DNA from: an uncultured Faecalibacterium sp.
GTDB taxonomy: Bacteria; Bacillota; Clostridia; Oscillospirales; Ruminococcaceae
NCBI GenBank assembly: GCA_934548045.1
Contig: CAKTEM010000011.1
Span: 1-64,000, forward strand
Length of the DNA stretch: 64,000 nt
Direction of reading: 5' to 3'
Below are positions 53,275 through 62,313 of this stretch, piece after piece; positions within the stretch are counted from its first letter, which is position 1; each line of letters starts with the position of its first letter. The position numbers were made by a program, and so were the translations under genes. A model generated the notes under the pieces. It searched no databases. It was not told the origin of the DNA and was given only the letters and a program-made list of their open reading frames with translations.

Positions 53275-54693
53275 TTAGAAATTGAAGTAGAGGAACGGGC
53301 TGTTGGTGCTGCCGACCACATAGGCCGTCGAGACGACGAGGAGCAGCAGAATCGTCGCGACCCGGGTCACGGTGCGGCGGCGGAGCAGGTTCCAGAACTT
53401 CTCAATGAGTGGCGTGCAGCAGATGACCGAAACCACCAGCAGAACGCCGTAGTTGCGCAGAAAATAGAGCGGCGAGACACCGCCGGACGGGAGAAAGAGC
53501 TTCTGGAACAGCAGCCCGAACTCGACACCGGCATCGTTGCTGACGAACATCGCCCAGCCGACCACGACGAGGAACATGGTGTAGATGTGCGGCCAGACCT
53601 TGCCCTTTTTCAGGTAGGGCAGGAGGAAGAGCTTTTCAATCGCCAGCAGTACAAAGTAGTACAGGCCCCAGCAGATGAAGTTCCAGTTCGCGCCGTGCCA
53701 GATGCCGGTCAACAGCTCGACGATGAAAAGGTTCAAAATCTGCCGCTTCAGGCCCTTGCGGTTGCCGCCCAGTGGGATATAAACGTATTCCCGGAACCAG
53801 CCGGAGAGGGTCATGTGCCAGCGACGCCAGAACTCGGTGATGGACGAGGAGATATACGGGTAATTGAAGTTCTGCGGAAAATCAAAGCCCAGCATCTTGC
53901 CCATGCCGATGCCCATCATGGAGTAACCGGAAAAGTCAAAATAGAGCTGGAGCGAGTAGGCGATGACGCCCAGCCAGACCAGCGGCGTGGATGCGTTCGC
54001 AAGGCCGACAAAGGTCGTGGAAGGGCTGTCGGCGATGCCGATGATGTCCGTCCAGAGCGCGCCGATGGCGTCGGCCAGCAGGACTTTTTTCGCCAGACCG
54101 AACGTGAACAGGGTCATGCCATCCTCGATCTGCTGGAGGGAATAGCGGTTCTTGTAGACATGCAGCTGCGCCGAGACATCCCGGTACTTGACGATGGGGC
54201 CGGCAATGAGCTGAGGGAACATGACGACGTAGGCACCAAAGTCAATGATGTTCCGCTCGGCTTTCACATCCCGGCGGTAGACGTCGATGGAGTAGGAAAG
54301 CGTCTGGAAGGTGTAGAAGCTGATGCCCAGCGGCAGAACGCTGATGCCCTGTATCATGGCGAAACTGGTTCCCAGCAGGCTGTTCAGACTGGAAAGGACA
54401 AAATTCGCATATTTAAAATAGAACAGCATCCCCAGACTGCCGACCAGCGCGATGAGCAGAAATACCTTGCGGACAGCTGGTTTTGCATCGAAATGCTCGA
54501 TGGCAAGGCCGCAGGTGTAGTTGATGAGGATGAGGGCCACCATGACCGGGAAAAACCGGACTTCGCCCCAGCAGTAAAAGACCAGACTGCACAGGAACAG
54601 GACGGTATTCTTCAGCTTGGCAGGCGCGAGATAGTATAAGGCCAGCGTAATGGGTAAAAAGCGGAACAGGAATAAGATGGTACTGAAAACCAA
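53275..54693 (-). CDS. MBOAT-family O-acyltransferase (AlgI-like)
   Basis: 472-aa integral membrane protein with about eleven helices. MBOAT signatures: FWRRWHMTLSGWFREYVYIPLGG and the catalytic His in TGIWHGANWNFICWG. It moves acetyl groups across the membrane to the DHHW partner. The start is TTG at 54693 (GGGAGG eight bases upstream); no in-frame ATG has a site. Confidence 0.92.
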   Translation of the reverse strand: MVFSTILFLFRFLPITLALYYLAPAKLKNTVLFLCSLVFYCWGEVRFFPVMVALILINYTCGLAIEHFDAKPAVRKVFLLIALVGSLGMLFYFKYANFVLSSLNSLLGTSFAMIQGISVLPLGISFYTFQTLSYSIDVYRRDVKAERNIIDFGAYVVMFPQLIAGPIVKYRDVSAQLHVYKNRYSLQQIEDGMTLFTFGLAKKVLLADAIGALWTDIIGIADSPSTTFVGLANASTPLVWLGVIAYSLQLYFDFSGYSMMGIGMGKMLGFDFPQNFNYPYISSSITEFWRRWHMTLSGWFREYVYIPLGGNRKGLKRQILNLFIVELLTGIWHGANWNFICWGLYYFVLLAIEKLFLLPYLKKGKVWPHIYTMFLVVVGWAMFVSNDAGVEFGLLFQKLFLPSGGVSPLYFLRNYGVLLVVSVICCTPLIEKFWNLLRRRTVTRVATILLLLVVSTAYVVGSTNSPFLYFNF

Positions 54694-54727
54694 AGCGTCA
54701 GCCTCCCTTCGTGAGAATAAATGACAA

Positions 54728-54759
54728 AGTAGGCCGATGCCGGAGGGCATCGGCCTACT
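54728..54759 (-). terminator. Terminator of the DUF4358 lipoprotein gene
   Basis: AGTAGGCCGATGCC pairs with GGCATCGGCCTACT over a four-base loop. It also separates this gene from the MBOAT gene. Confidence 0.82.
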
Positions 54760-54766
54760 AAAAAAT

Positions 54767-55345
54767 TTACTTATTGATAACGCTATCGACCGCCTTGGTC
54801 AGGTCTGCGCTGCACTCGTTGGAAGCGATGACCATCACAACGAGGTCGTTGTTGCTGGAGATAATCGCGTTCTCGACGTTGGACTGAGCCTGTGCGAACT
54901 CGGAATAGTTGCCGTAGAAAGCGACCTGATCTTCCTTGTAGGTCGTCAGGGCATCGACGACATCCTGTGCCTTGCCCTCAGCAGGCTGGATGACGAGGAC
55001 CAGACCGGCATCGCCGTTGTCGTTGCTCTTGATGCCCTTGTAGCTGGTGACGTCCTCAGCTTTCAGGCCGAAATCGTACTCGATGTTCATCGCCGCGATC
55101 TCGAACTGGTTGGAGATGGGGTTGGACTCGAGCAGGGTGTTCACGACATCTTCCAGCTCATCCGAGCCGTTGGTGCTGTCGTCGGGCAGGACGCTCGAGA
55201 CGGACGCCACCGAAGAGGAGGACGGAACCTCGGAGGAAGCGGCCTGCGAAGAGGTGCTGGAAGAGGAAGAGCCGCAGCTTGCCAGCAGTGCGCAGCTCAA
55301 AGCGGCGGCAGCAGCCGCAGCAAACAGTTTAGAACGATTCATCAT
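54767..55345 (-). CDS. DUF4358 lipoprotein
   Basis: 192 aa. Lipoprotein signal (ALLASC), a 40-residue Ser-rich linker, then a DUF4358 domain (AAMNIEYDFGLKAEDVTSYKG ... VLVIQPAEGKAQDVVDALTTYKEDQ). Family function unknown; often beside the MBOAT/DHHW pairs in Clostridia. ATG at 55345 has AAGGAA upstream. Confidence 0.85.
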   Translation of the reverse strand: MMNRSKLFAAAAAAALSCALLASCGSSSSSTSSQAASSEVPSSSSVASVSSVLPDDSTNGSDELEDVVNTLLESNPISNQFEIAAMNIEYDFGLKAEDVTSYKGIKSNDNGDAGLVLVIQPAEGKAQDVVDALTTYKEDQVAFYGNYSEFAQAQSNVENAIISSNNDLVVMVIASNECSADLTKAVDSVINK

Positions 55346-55498
55346 GAAATATTCCTTCTTTTGTGTTTTCAAAACTGGCCTGCCATTCTGTGGGAAAATC
55401 CCATGCAAAACGAAACGGCAGATCACAGTTATCTTATCATAACATGGATAGAAATGCAAACGAACCGAAAATTTTTTACGGTTTCTTCACCCTGTTTT

Positions 55499-56404
55499 TC
55501 AGCCCTCAGCGGCGATGACCTGCACAGCCGCGATGTAGTCCTCAAAACAGAGACCGCTTGCGTTGATCCGGGCGGCGTTTTCGGTGCCGACATACCGCCA
55601 GTGCCACGGCTCGTAGGTGATCTCGGTTTTGTCCTCGGCACCCTTCGGATACCGCAGAATGAAGCCGTACTCCCCGGCGTGTTCGCAGAGCCAGCGGAAC
55701 GCGGCGGTGTTCTCAAAGCCCTCGTCCAGACCGGTGTGTTCCGGGCTGTTCAGGTCGGCGGCAAGGCCGCAGTTGTGTTCGGAGTAGCCCGGCGGATTGA
55801 CGATGGCAGCCGCCTTTTCCTTCGCGGTGGCCTCGTCATAGCCCTGGTCCCGATAGTATTGGGTCTTTTTCTCGTAAAGATTCGTCTGATATTTGACACT
55901 GCGGTAGCCGCTTTGCATCCAGACGGTCACGCCGTCGGCTGCGGCAGCTTTCTGCATCTCAAGGAACGCGTCACAGGCCACGGTCTGCAGGGTCTTGTTC
56001 ACAGCGGTAGAGGAACCGCACTCCTTGGTGTCGAAGGTGTAGTTGTCCGGCATTTTGTTCGTGTGGTTGACTAAAATCATCAACGGGTCGTTCAGGATGG
56101 CCTGTGCCTCGGCGGCGGTCAGACCCAGAGCATTGGTCGGCGCGGTGTTTTCCGATTCGGATGCCGCAACGCTGGAAGCGGCGGTGTTTGCCGCCGGTGT
56201 GGTGGAGCTGGCCGGAACATCCGTGGACGAAGCCGCCGACGCGCTCGGAACGCTGTTGTGACGGGTGAGCAGGAACGAGACGATGCCGACCACGACGCAA
56301 ACCACGAGGACAAGCCCGGTGATGCGCCGGATGGCACGGTTCCGGCGGCGACGGTGGATCTCTGCCCGGGTCAGCTTCCGCCGGGGATGATAGGATTGGT
56401 TCAT
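55499..56404 (-). CDS. VanY-type D-alanyl-D-alanine carboxypeptidase (M15B)
   Basis: 301-aa membrane-anchored zinc peptidase. Basic N terminus, one helix (GLVLVVCVVVGIVSFLL), Ser/Ala-rich linker, then the M15 domain with SGYRS, zinc ligands in SEHNCGLAADL and EPWHWRYVG. Trims the terminal D-Ala from wall stem peptides. AAAGGAG precedes the ATG at 56404. Divergent from spoVAC with only 62 bases between. Confidence 0.93.
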   Translation of the reverse strand: MNQSYHPRRKLTRAEIHRRRRNRAIRRITGLVLVVCVVVGIVSFLLTRHNSVPSASAASSTDVPASSTTPAANTAASSVAASESENTAPTNALGLTAAEAQAILNDPLMILVNHTNKMPDNYTFDTKECGSSTAVNKTLQTVACDAFLEMQKAAAADGVTVWMQSGYRSVKYQTNLYEKKTQYYRDQGYDEATAKEKAAAIVNPPGYSEHNCGLAADLNSPEHTGLDEGFENTAAFRWLCEHAGEYGFILRYPKGAEDKTEITYEPWHWRYVGTENAARINASGLCFEDYIAAVQVIAAEG

Positions 56405-56466
56405 ACAAAACTCCTTTTGCATAATGACAGCCCCGAACGGGAAAACTGTTCCCGGAGGCGAATGGG

Positions 56467-56916
56467 ATGAAACTATCGGCACAGGAATATGCGCGCCGGG
56501 TCAAACGGGCCGGGCCGAACTCTCCGCTGGGAAAAGACTGCCTTTGGGCGTTCTGCGTGGGCGGCGGCATCTGTCTGCTGGGAGAAGCTCTCCGGCAGTG
56601 GTATCTGACGAAAGGCCTTGATTTGGAATTGGCCGGAACACTGACAAGCTGTACGCTGATCGCACTCTCGGCGATTTTAACGACCCTCGGCCTGTATCAG
56701 AAACTGGCGGCACGCGCCGGAGCCGGTTCTCTGGTACCCATCACCGGCTTTGCGAACGCCGTCGTCAGCGCGGCGATCGAGTTCAAAGCCGAGGGCCGGG
56801 TGCTTGGCACCGGCGCGAAGATGTTTACCATCGCCGGGCCAGTCATCGTTTACGGCACGCTGGCGGCGGTGGTCTACGGGTGCATCTACTGGCTGACCGG
56901 AGCCGCCGCCGTCTGA
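56467..56916 (+). CDS. spoVAC: Stage V sporulation protein AC
   Basis: 149-aa membrane protein of the SpoVA channel that takes up and releases dipicolinic acid in spores. Four hydrophobic helices and the family block GFANAVVSAAIEFKAEGRVLGTGAKMF. Start follows GGAGG by eight bases. First of three spoVA genes in the Clostridial order AC-AD-AE. Confidence 0.95.
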   Translation: MKLSAQEYARRVKRAGPNSPLGKDCLWAFCVGGGICLLGEALRQWYLTKGLDLELAGTLTSCTLIALSAILTTLGLYQKLAARAGAGSLVPITGFANAVVSAAIEFKAEGRVLGTGAKMFTIAGPVIVYGTLAAVVYGCIYWLTGAAAV

Positions 56917-57039
56917 CCGCCGAAACCCGGTCCTTATCTACAATACGAGAGAGACCGCGAAAAAATTGCGGCATCCCGGCGAAAGAATAGTATAGCACAA
57001 AATCCGAAGAAAAACAGCCCTGAAAGGGGGAAATTTGCG

Positions 57040-58050
57040 ATGGCGACACGGCACGGAGACACCCTCTGTTTTACGGCTCCGCCGATCATTGCGTCCTGCG
57101 CGGCCGTAGGCGGAAAAAAGGAGGGCGAAGGCCCCCTTGCCGCCGGTTTTGACGAGCTGAACCCGGACAATCTTCTGGGGCAGGCCAGCTGGGAAGCCGC
57201 CGAAACGCAGCTGCTCGTCCGGGCGGCAAAGCTCTGCCTGAAAAAGGCCCACACCACCGAAAAACAAATCAGCCTTGCCCTCGCAGGCGATTTACAGGCG
57301 CAGTGTACGGCCTCGAATTACGCTCTGCGCGAGCTGGGCATCCCCTTTGCCGGGGTGTTCGGGGCGTGCAGTACGATGGCCGAAACGCTGGGTCTGGGAG
57401 CCTGCCTGTGCAGTGCAGGTCTTGCCGACGGTCTGCTTGCCATGACGTCCAGCCACTTCTGCGCAGCGGAGCGTCAGTTCCGGACACCGCTCAGTTATGG
57501 AGCGGTCCGAACGCCCACAGCTCAGTGGACGGCAACTGCTGCCGGTGCCTGCCTGCTCCGTCCGACCGGGGAGGGCGTAGGCATCCACGCCGTGACCTTT
57601 GGCCGGGTGCAGGATTATCAAATCAAGGACATCAACAACATGGGCGCGGCGATGGCACCGGCCGCAGCCTCGACCCTGCTCCACTACCTGAACGATACCG
57701 GCACCGAACCGAAGGATTTCGACGCCATCTATACCGGCGACCTCGGGCAGGTCGGGAGCCGCTTGTTCCGGGAACTGCTGACCGCCGAGGGCATCGTGAT
57801 GAAGAACCATCAGGACTGCGGCTGTCTGCTCTACGATGCCGGAGAACAGACCGTCAAGAGCGGCGGTTCCGGTCCGGGATGCAGCGCGGCGGTGCTTTGC
57901 GGCCACATCCTGCCACGGCTGAGCCGTGGGAGCCTGAAACGGGTGCTGTTCATCGCCACAGGTGCCTTGATGAGCCAGACGACCTTTCTGCAAAAAGAAA
58001 GCATCCCGGCCATTGCGCATTTAGTCGAGCTGCGCGCACCGGGATGCTGA
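57040..58050 (+). CDS. spoVAD: Stage V sporulation protein AD
   Basis: 336-aa thiolase-fold soluble SpoVA protein thought to bind dipicolinic acid. Family blocks GVFGACSTMAETL, TSSHFCAAERQFRTPLSYG, PTAQWTATAAGA, IYTGDLGQVGS and GGSGPGCSAAVL are all present. AAGGGGG precedes the ATG. A 123-base gap after spoVAC holds no gene. Confidence 0.96.
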   Translation: MATRHGDTLCFTAPPIIASCAAVGGKKEGEGPLAAGFDELNPDNLLGQASWEAAETQLLVRAAKLCLKKAHTTEKQISLALAGDLQAQCTASNYALRELGIPFAGVFGACSTMAETLGLGACLCSAGLADGLLAMTSSHFCAAERQFRTPLSYGAVRTPTAQWTATAAGACLLRPTGEGVGIHAVTFGRVQDYQIKDINNMGAAMAPAAASTLLHYLNDTGTEPKDFDAIYTGDLGQVGSRLFRELLTAEGIVMKNHQDCGCLLYDAGEQTVKSGGSGPGCSAAVLCGHILPRLSRGSLKRVLFIATGALMSQTTFLQKESIPAIAHLVELRAPGC

Positions 58051-58067
58051 AAAACGGGGGATAGAAG

Positions 58068-58424
58068 ATGAATTATTTCTGGGCGTTCGTGATCGGCGGA
58101 CTGATTTGCGTCATCGGCCAGCTCCTCATCGACCTGACCGGCCTGACTCCTGCCCGTATCCTGACCGGATATGTTGTTGCAGGTGTGGTGCTGTCCGCTC
58201 TGGGCTGGTACGCGCCGCTGACTGAGTTCGCCGGGTGCGGAGCCACCGTTCCGCTTCTGGGCTTCGGGCATCTGCTGGCAAAGGGTGTCCGCACTGCCAT
58301 CTCTGAGGAAGGAGCCATCGGCATCCTGACCGGCGGCCTGACTGCGGCGGCAGCTGGTGTTACGTCCAGCTTGGTCTGCGGTGTCATTTGCTCATGGATC
58401 GGGAAAAGCCACGACCAGAACTGA
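58068..58424 (+). CDS. spoVAE: Stage V sporulation protein AE (AEb type)
   Basis: 118-aa membrane protein with four helices and the typical AVIGGxICVIGQLLID start and GFGHLLAKGVRTAISEEGAIGILTGGL block. 17 bases after spoVAD. It converges on the P-ATPase gene eleven bases away. Confidence 0.93.
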   Translation: MNYFWAFVIGGLICVIGQLLIDLTGLTPARILTGYVVAGVVLSALGWYAPLTEFAGCGATVPLLGFGHLLAKGVRTAISEEGAIGILTGGLTAAAAGVTSSLVCGVICSWIGKSHDQN

Positions 58425-58435
58425 GATTTAGCCCA

Positions 58436-60307
58436 TCATTTTTTTCTCCAATTCAAAAGTAAGGCAGAGTTGATGATGACAAGAACGGAACCAGCATTAT
58501 GGACAAGCGCGCCGACGACCGGGTTCAGGATGCCGGTGATGGCCAGCACGATGGCGACAAAGTTCAGGGTCATGGAGAAGGTCAGGTTCAGGTGGATGGT
58601 CGTCATCATCCGCTTGGACAGGGCGATGAGGTGGGGCAGTTCCTTCACCTCGTCGTCCACAAGGGCAATGTCGGCGGCATCCACCGCGATATCACTGCCA
58701 ACTGCACCCATCGCAATGCCGACTTCGGCCTTTTTCAGAGCCGGTGCGTCGTTGATGCCGTCGCCGATCATGCAGACCTGCTCGCCGCTAGTCTGGAACT
58801 GGTCGATAGCGGTCAGCTTATCCTGCGGCAGGCAGTTGAACCGGACATCGGAGATGTGGAGCTTCCCGGCGATGGCACGGGCGGCGTTTTCGTGGTCGCC
58901 GGTCAGCAGAACGGGCCGGACGGAAAGCTCCGATAGAGCGTCTATCATGGGCGCGCTTTCTTCACGCAGGGTATCGGACAGGGCGATGAAACCGGCAAAC
59001 ACGCCGTCGATGGTGACGTAAGTGACCGTGGAGCCTTGCGCAAGATAGCGTTCTGCGACAGCAGGAGCAGAAAATGCAACATCGTGTTCGGTCAGAAGTT
59101 CAGCATTGCCAGCGAGGATGTGGTGTCCATCCACCGAGGCCGAAACGCCGCGTCCGGGGATCATTGCGAAATCAGCCGCAGAAGAAAGGGCCTCGCCCTG
59201 CTTTTTGCAGCAGGTGACGATGGCTTTGCCCAGCGGATGTTCCGAAAACTGCTCTGCCGATGCCGCCAGACGGTAAAGCTCTGTGTCGCTGAGCGAGGAC
59301 AGCAGGCTCTTGCAGGCCACGACTTCCGGCGTGCCGTAGGTCAGGGTGCCGGTCTTGTCGAAGGCAATGACCTTGACCTGTGCCAGACGCTCGAGGGCGT
59401 CGCCCTCCCGGACAAGGAAACCGTGCTTGGTGGCGTTGCCGATGGCGGCCATGATGGCGGTCGGTGTTGCCAGAACCAGCGCGCAGGGGCAGAAGACGAC
59501 CAAAATCGTGACGGCGCGGATGATTTGACCTGTCACCGCCCAGGTGATAGCGGCGGCAGTCAGCGCAATGACGACGATCCAGGTCGCCCAGCGGTCGGCC
59601 AGACCGACGATCTTCGCCTTGCCTGCGTCGGCGGACTGCACCAGCCGGATCATCCGTTGGATGGAGCTGTCCTCGCCGACCTTGGAAGCGGTCATCTCAA
59701 AGGCTCCGAACTGGTTGACCGTGCCGCTGGAAACCTCGTCGCCGACGGTTTTGTCCACCGGCAGGGATTCGCCGGTCATGACGGCCTGATTGATGGAGGT
59801 CTGACCTGCCGTGATGATGCCGTCGACGGGGATCGTCTCACCGGGCAGGACACGGAGCATGTCGCCAACTTGAACCTGTTCGGCCGGAACAATGGTCTCT
59901 GTGCCATTTTTCAGGATGCGAGCCGTCTGCGGCGTCAGATGTACCAGCTTTTCGATGCCGGCCCGGGCTTTGGCGACGGTCAGCTCTTCCAGTAGGCCGC
60001 CCAGCTGCATGATGAAAGCGACCTCACCAGCCGCAAAGTCCTCGCCGATGAATACCGACGCGATCAGTGCCAGCGACACCAGAACGTCCGCTTTGATGTC
60101 GAACGCCGTCACAAGGCCGATAAAAGCTTCCAGAATGATGGGTACGCCGCACAGGATGATGGCGACCCATGAGATGTTAAAGGGCAGCGGCTGGACACCC
60201 AGCAGGCTGAGAACCAGCGCGATGCCGGAAATTACCAGCAGAGTGATGTCCTTTTTCGTGCCGCCAAGTTCCATCAACTGTTCCAGCTTTTCACAAAGGC
60301 GTTTCAT
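58436..60307 (-). CDS. Heavy-metal P1B-type ATPase (probable copper exporter)
   Basis: 623-aa metal pump. No N-terminal metal-binding HMA domain. CPC in the translocation helix (VVFCPCALVLATPT), TGES loop (MTGESLPVDK), phosphorylation site DKTGTLTYG, HP motif SEHPLGK, hinge GDGINDAPALKKA. The CPC site and the CsoR gene and operator next door point to Cu(I); Zn/Cd cannot be ruled out. Start ATG 60307 is chosen over 60331, which has no ribosome site. Confidence 0.9.
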   Translation of the reverse strand: MKRLCEKLEQLMELGGTKKDITLLVISGIALVLSLLGVQPLPFNISWVAIILCGVPIILEAFIGLVTAFDIKADVLVSLALIASVFIGEDFAAGEVAFIMQLGGLLEELTVAKARAGIEKLVHLTPQTARILKNGTETIVPAEQVQVGDMLRVLPGETIPVDGIITAGQTSINQAVMTGESLPVDKTVGDEVSSGTVNQFGAFEMTASKVGEDSSIQRMIRLVQSADAGKAKIVGLADRWATWIVVIALTAAAITWAVTGQIIRAVTILVVFCPCALVLATPTAIMAAIGNATKHGFLVREGDALERLAQVKVIAFDKTGTLTYGTPEVVACKSLLSSLSDTELYRLAASAEQFSEHPLGKAIVTCCKKQGEALSSAADFAMIPGRGVSASVDGHHILAGNAELLTEHDVAFSAPAVAERYLAQGSTVTYVTIDGVFAGFIALSDTLREESAPMIDALSELSVRPVLLTGDHENAARAIAGKLHISDVRFNCLPQDKLTAIDQFQTSGEQVCMIGDGINDAPALKKAEVGIAMGAVGSDIAVDAADIALVDDEVKELPHLIALSKRMMTTIHLNLTFSMTLNFVAIVLAITGILNPVVGALVHNAGSVLVIINSALLLNWRKK

Positions 60308-60364
60308 ATCCTCTCGATTCCTCCTTGACATACTTATAGGGGTATGGGCTTATCATTTGGCTGT

Positions 60365-60393
60365 ATTATACCAATAGGGGTATAGGTTGTCAA
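60365..60393 (-). promoter_or_regulatory. P-ATPase promoter with a CsoR-like operator in the spacer
   Basis: Minus strand perfect TTGACA (60393-60388), 17 bases, perfect TATAAT (60370-60365). TATACCAATAGGGGTATA (60367-60384), a TATACC...GGTATA dyad with a GGGG core, fills the spacer, so bound CsoR would block RNA polymerase. A second TATAGGGGTATGGG lies at about 60335-60348. Confidence 0.75.
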
Positions 60394-60407
60394 GAAGAAA
60401 AAGAAAA

Positions 60408-60613
60408 AAGAGACTGTTGCGAAATACTCCCCCAGTCACAGCTTCGCTGTGCCAGCCCCCTCAAAGATGGGGCCTTGGCCTAGCAGTAAGCTGTAAAAGC
60501 CTCCCTCATTGAGAAAGACTCCCTCCGGCCGGAGGGAGATGTCTCGAAGAGACAGAGGGTGGATGGGTGGCATCGCATTAGCGATGACGGAAGGAGTTTC
60601 GTAACAGTCTCTT
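60408..60613. repeat. MITE-like palindromic element (206 bp)
   Basis: Ends AAGAGACTGTTGCGAAATAC... and ...GTTTCGTAACAGTCTCTT are inverted copies. The interior shares CTCCCCCAGTCACAGCTTCG with 44905-45011 and GCATCGCATTAGCGATGACGG with both other copies; an extra part (CTCCCTCCGGCCGGAGGGAG) makes it longer. It separates csoR from the ATPase promoter. Confidence 0.88.
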
Positions 60614-60624
60614 AAAAGATTGAT

Positions 60625-60900
60625 TCAGCCCATATTGGCGAACCGCTCGACGGCTTTGGTAAAGTCCTGAATGGTCTTGTCGGCGTCGCCGTGTTCCAGT
60701 CCATCGCGGACACAGTGCTGGATATGGCCTTCCAGCACGATCTGGCCGCACTTGTGCAGGGCGGATTTTGCCGCGTTGATCTGGGAAAGGATGTCCTCGC
60801 AGGGAACGTCCTCGTCGATCATCCGGTCGATGGCCTGTACCTGACCGATGATCTTTTTCAGCCGACGGTGCAGGTTGTCGGCGTCCATACATTGCTTCAT
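60625..60900 (-). CDS. csoR: CsoR-family copper-sensing repressor
   Basis: 91-aa all-helical DUF156 repressor. The Cu(I) triad is present: Cys34, His59 and Cys63 (VPCEDIL; GHIQHC). It would release DNA when copper binds and so induce the ATPase. ATG at 60900 is ten bases after GGAGG; a TTG nine bases upstream is less likely. The MITE sits between this gene and the ATPase. Confidence 0.92.
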   Translation of the reverse strand: MKQCMDADNLHRRLKKIIGQVQAIDRMIDEDVPCEDILSQINAAKSALHKCGQIVLEGHIQHCVRDGLEHGDADKTIQDFTKAVERFANMG

Positions 60901-60915
60901 GGTTTTCAAACCTCC

Positions 60916-60969
60916 ATACGGGTGGGAGTATCGGTAGTTCTATTGTAACGGCTTTTGCCGGGTTGTCAA
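60916..60969 (-). promoter_or_regulatory. csoR promoter with downstream operator
   Basis: Minus strand TTGACA (60969-60964), 16 bases, TACAAT (60947-60942), then a dyad ATACGGGTGGGAGTAT (60916-60931) with the GC-rich core of CsoR sites. Suggests autoregulation. Confidence 0.6.
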
Positions 60970-60983
60970 GCGGCGTACAGATG

Positions 60984-61022
60984 ACAAAAACCCCCGTACC
61001 GTTGCCGGTACAGGGGTTTTGT
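60984..61022 (-). terminator. Terminator of rpsT
   Basis: ACAAAAACCCCC and GTACC pair with GGTAC and AGGGGTTTTGT over a short loop; T run on the minus strand. Confidence 0.88.
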
Positions 61023-61053
61023 TCGTCAATCGAATACGCGATCAGGAATCAGA

Positions 61054-61314
61054 TCAAGCGTTCTTGTTAGCACGCTTGGCCATACGGCTGATCTTGCGAG
61101 AAGCGGTGTTCTTCTTGATGACACCCTTAGCGCGAGCCTTGTCGATCGCGGAAACAGCAGCCAGGACGGTTGCGTCCTTGTCAGCGGCATTCGCATCGAT
61201 GGCAGCGTCTGCCTTCTTGACGACTGTTTTCAGGTTGGTCTTAATGGCCTTGTTGTGAGCCTGCTCAGCTGCAGCCTGCACGACGCGGTCCTTCTGAGAT
61301 TTGATGTTAGGCAT
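61054..61314 (-). CDS. rpsT: 30S ribosomal protein S20
   Basis: 86-aa Lys/Ala-rich helical protein (MPNIKSQKDRV ... KKNTASRKISRMAKRANKNA), binding 16S rRNA early in 30S assembly. ATG at 61314 follows AAGGAGGTGG. Divergent from gpr, the arrangement known in Bacillus and Clostridia. Confidence 0.97.
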   Translation of the reverse strand: MPNIKSQKDRVVQAAAEQAHNKAIKTNLKTVVKKADAAIDANAADKDATVLAAVSAIDKARAKGVIKKNTASRKISRMAKRANKNA

Positions 61315-61469
61315 TCGTTCCACCTCCTTGGCTACCTATAACAGCGCACCTTATGATACCATATTTACCGTACCAACGCAAGCGTTTTTTCGATTTTTGT
61401 TTCAAAAAGTTTTAAAATTCCCATAATCAAGACGTCTCAAAGCCCGAAAACAGAAAAAGGAGCGGCAAA

Positions 61470-62252
61470 ATGCGATATACAGATATGGCGGACGAGCTGT
61501 ACACCGCCGCACGGACGGCGACGGCGGCAGGCGTCCGGATGGGCGTTTCCCGGCAGGGGAGCGTCACGGTGACCCGGGTGGAGATCTCCCGGGATGACCT
61601 CGAGCGTCCGCGAGGACGGTATGTCACGCTGGAAACACCGAGCGTAAGCGTTCTGGACGAACGGGATGATGCGGTCATCGAGCTGGCAGCGTCGGAGCTG
61701 CGAAGCCTTCTCCCACCCGAAGGCCCGGTGCTGGTGCTGGGCGTCGGGAACCGCCGGGTCACAGCGGACGCTCTCGGCCCTCGCACGGTGCAGAAGATTT
61801 TTGTCACGATGAGGGTCAAGCGCATCCCGGTGCCGGGCATCCGGCCGGTGGCGGCGGTCTCGCCGGGAGTGTCTGCGGCGACCGGCCTGACCCTGCGGCA
61901 GCTGGCCGGTGCATTGGTGAAAGAGCTGCACCCGGTGGCACTGATTTGTGTGGACAGTCTCTGCTCGATGGAGCCGGAGCGTCTGGGCCGGACGATGCAG
62001 TTTTCGGATACCGGCCTCTGCCCGGCACAGCCCGACAGCACCAAGCATCTCGATGCGGCAGGGCTGGGCGTTCCGGTCATTGCGGCAGGCATCCCCACCC
62101 TGATGGAGTCCGAAGAAGGAAAAGACCTCGTCGTGACGCCCCGGGAGCTGGACAGCGTGATTGCCCACGGAGCCGCCCTGCTGGGTGCGGCCATCAACCG
62201 GGCGTTGCAGCCCCGGCTGAGCATTGCACAGCTCTGCTGGCTGGCCGGGTGA
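61470..62252 (+). CDS. gpr: Germination protease GPR, short form
   Basis: 260-aa A25-family spore endopeptidase that degrades small acid-soluble proteins on germination. Conserved blocks: YTDMADELY, VTRVEISRDDLERPRGRYVTLE, LVLGVGNRRVTADALGPRTV, AAVSPGVSAATGL and CVDSLCSMEPERLGRTMQFSDTG. It is about 100 residues shorter than B. subtilis GPR, lacking C-terminal parts and possibly the long propeptide. AAGGAG precedes the ATG. Upstream of spoIIP as usual. Confidence 0.92.
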   Translation: MRYTDMADELYTAARTATAAGVRMGVSRQGSVTVTRVEISRDDLERPRGRYVTLETPSVSVLDERDDAVIELAASELRSLLPPEGPVLVLGVGNRRVTADALGPRTVQKIFVTMRVKRIPVPGIRPVAAVSPGVSAATGLTLRQLAGALVKELHPVALICVDSLCSMEPERLGRTMQFSDTGLCPAQPDSTKHLDAAGLGVPVIAAGIPTLMESEEGKDLVVTPRELDSVIAHGAALLGAAINRALQPRLSIAQLCWLAG

Positions 62253-62313
62253 TTCTGAAATCCAAAATCGGCGCATAGGATGTGACAAGGCTCACAGGAG
62301 AGGAGGAAACGCC

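Noticed and set aside
56917..57039. Small gene or sigma-G promoter between spoVAC and spoVAD
   Set aside because: No convincing reading frame, and no clear -35/-10 match to forespore promoters at proper spacing.
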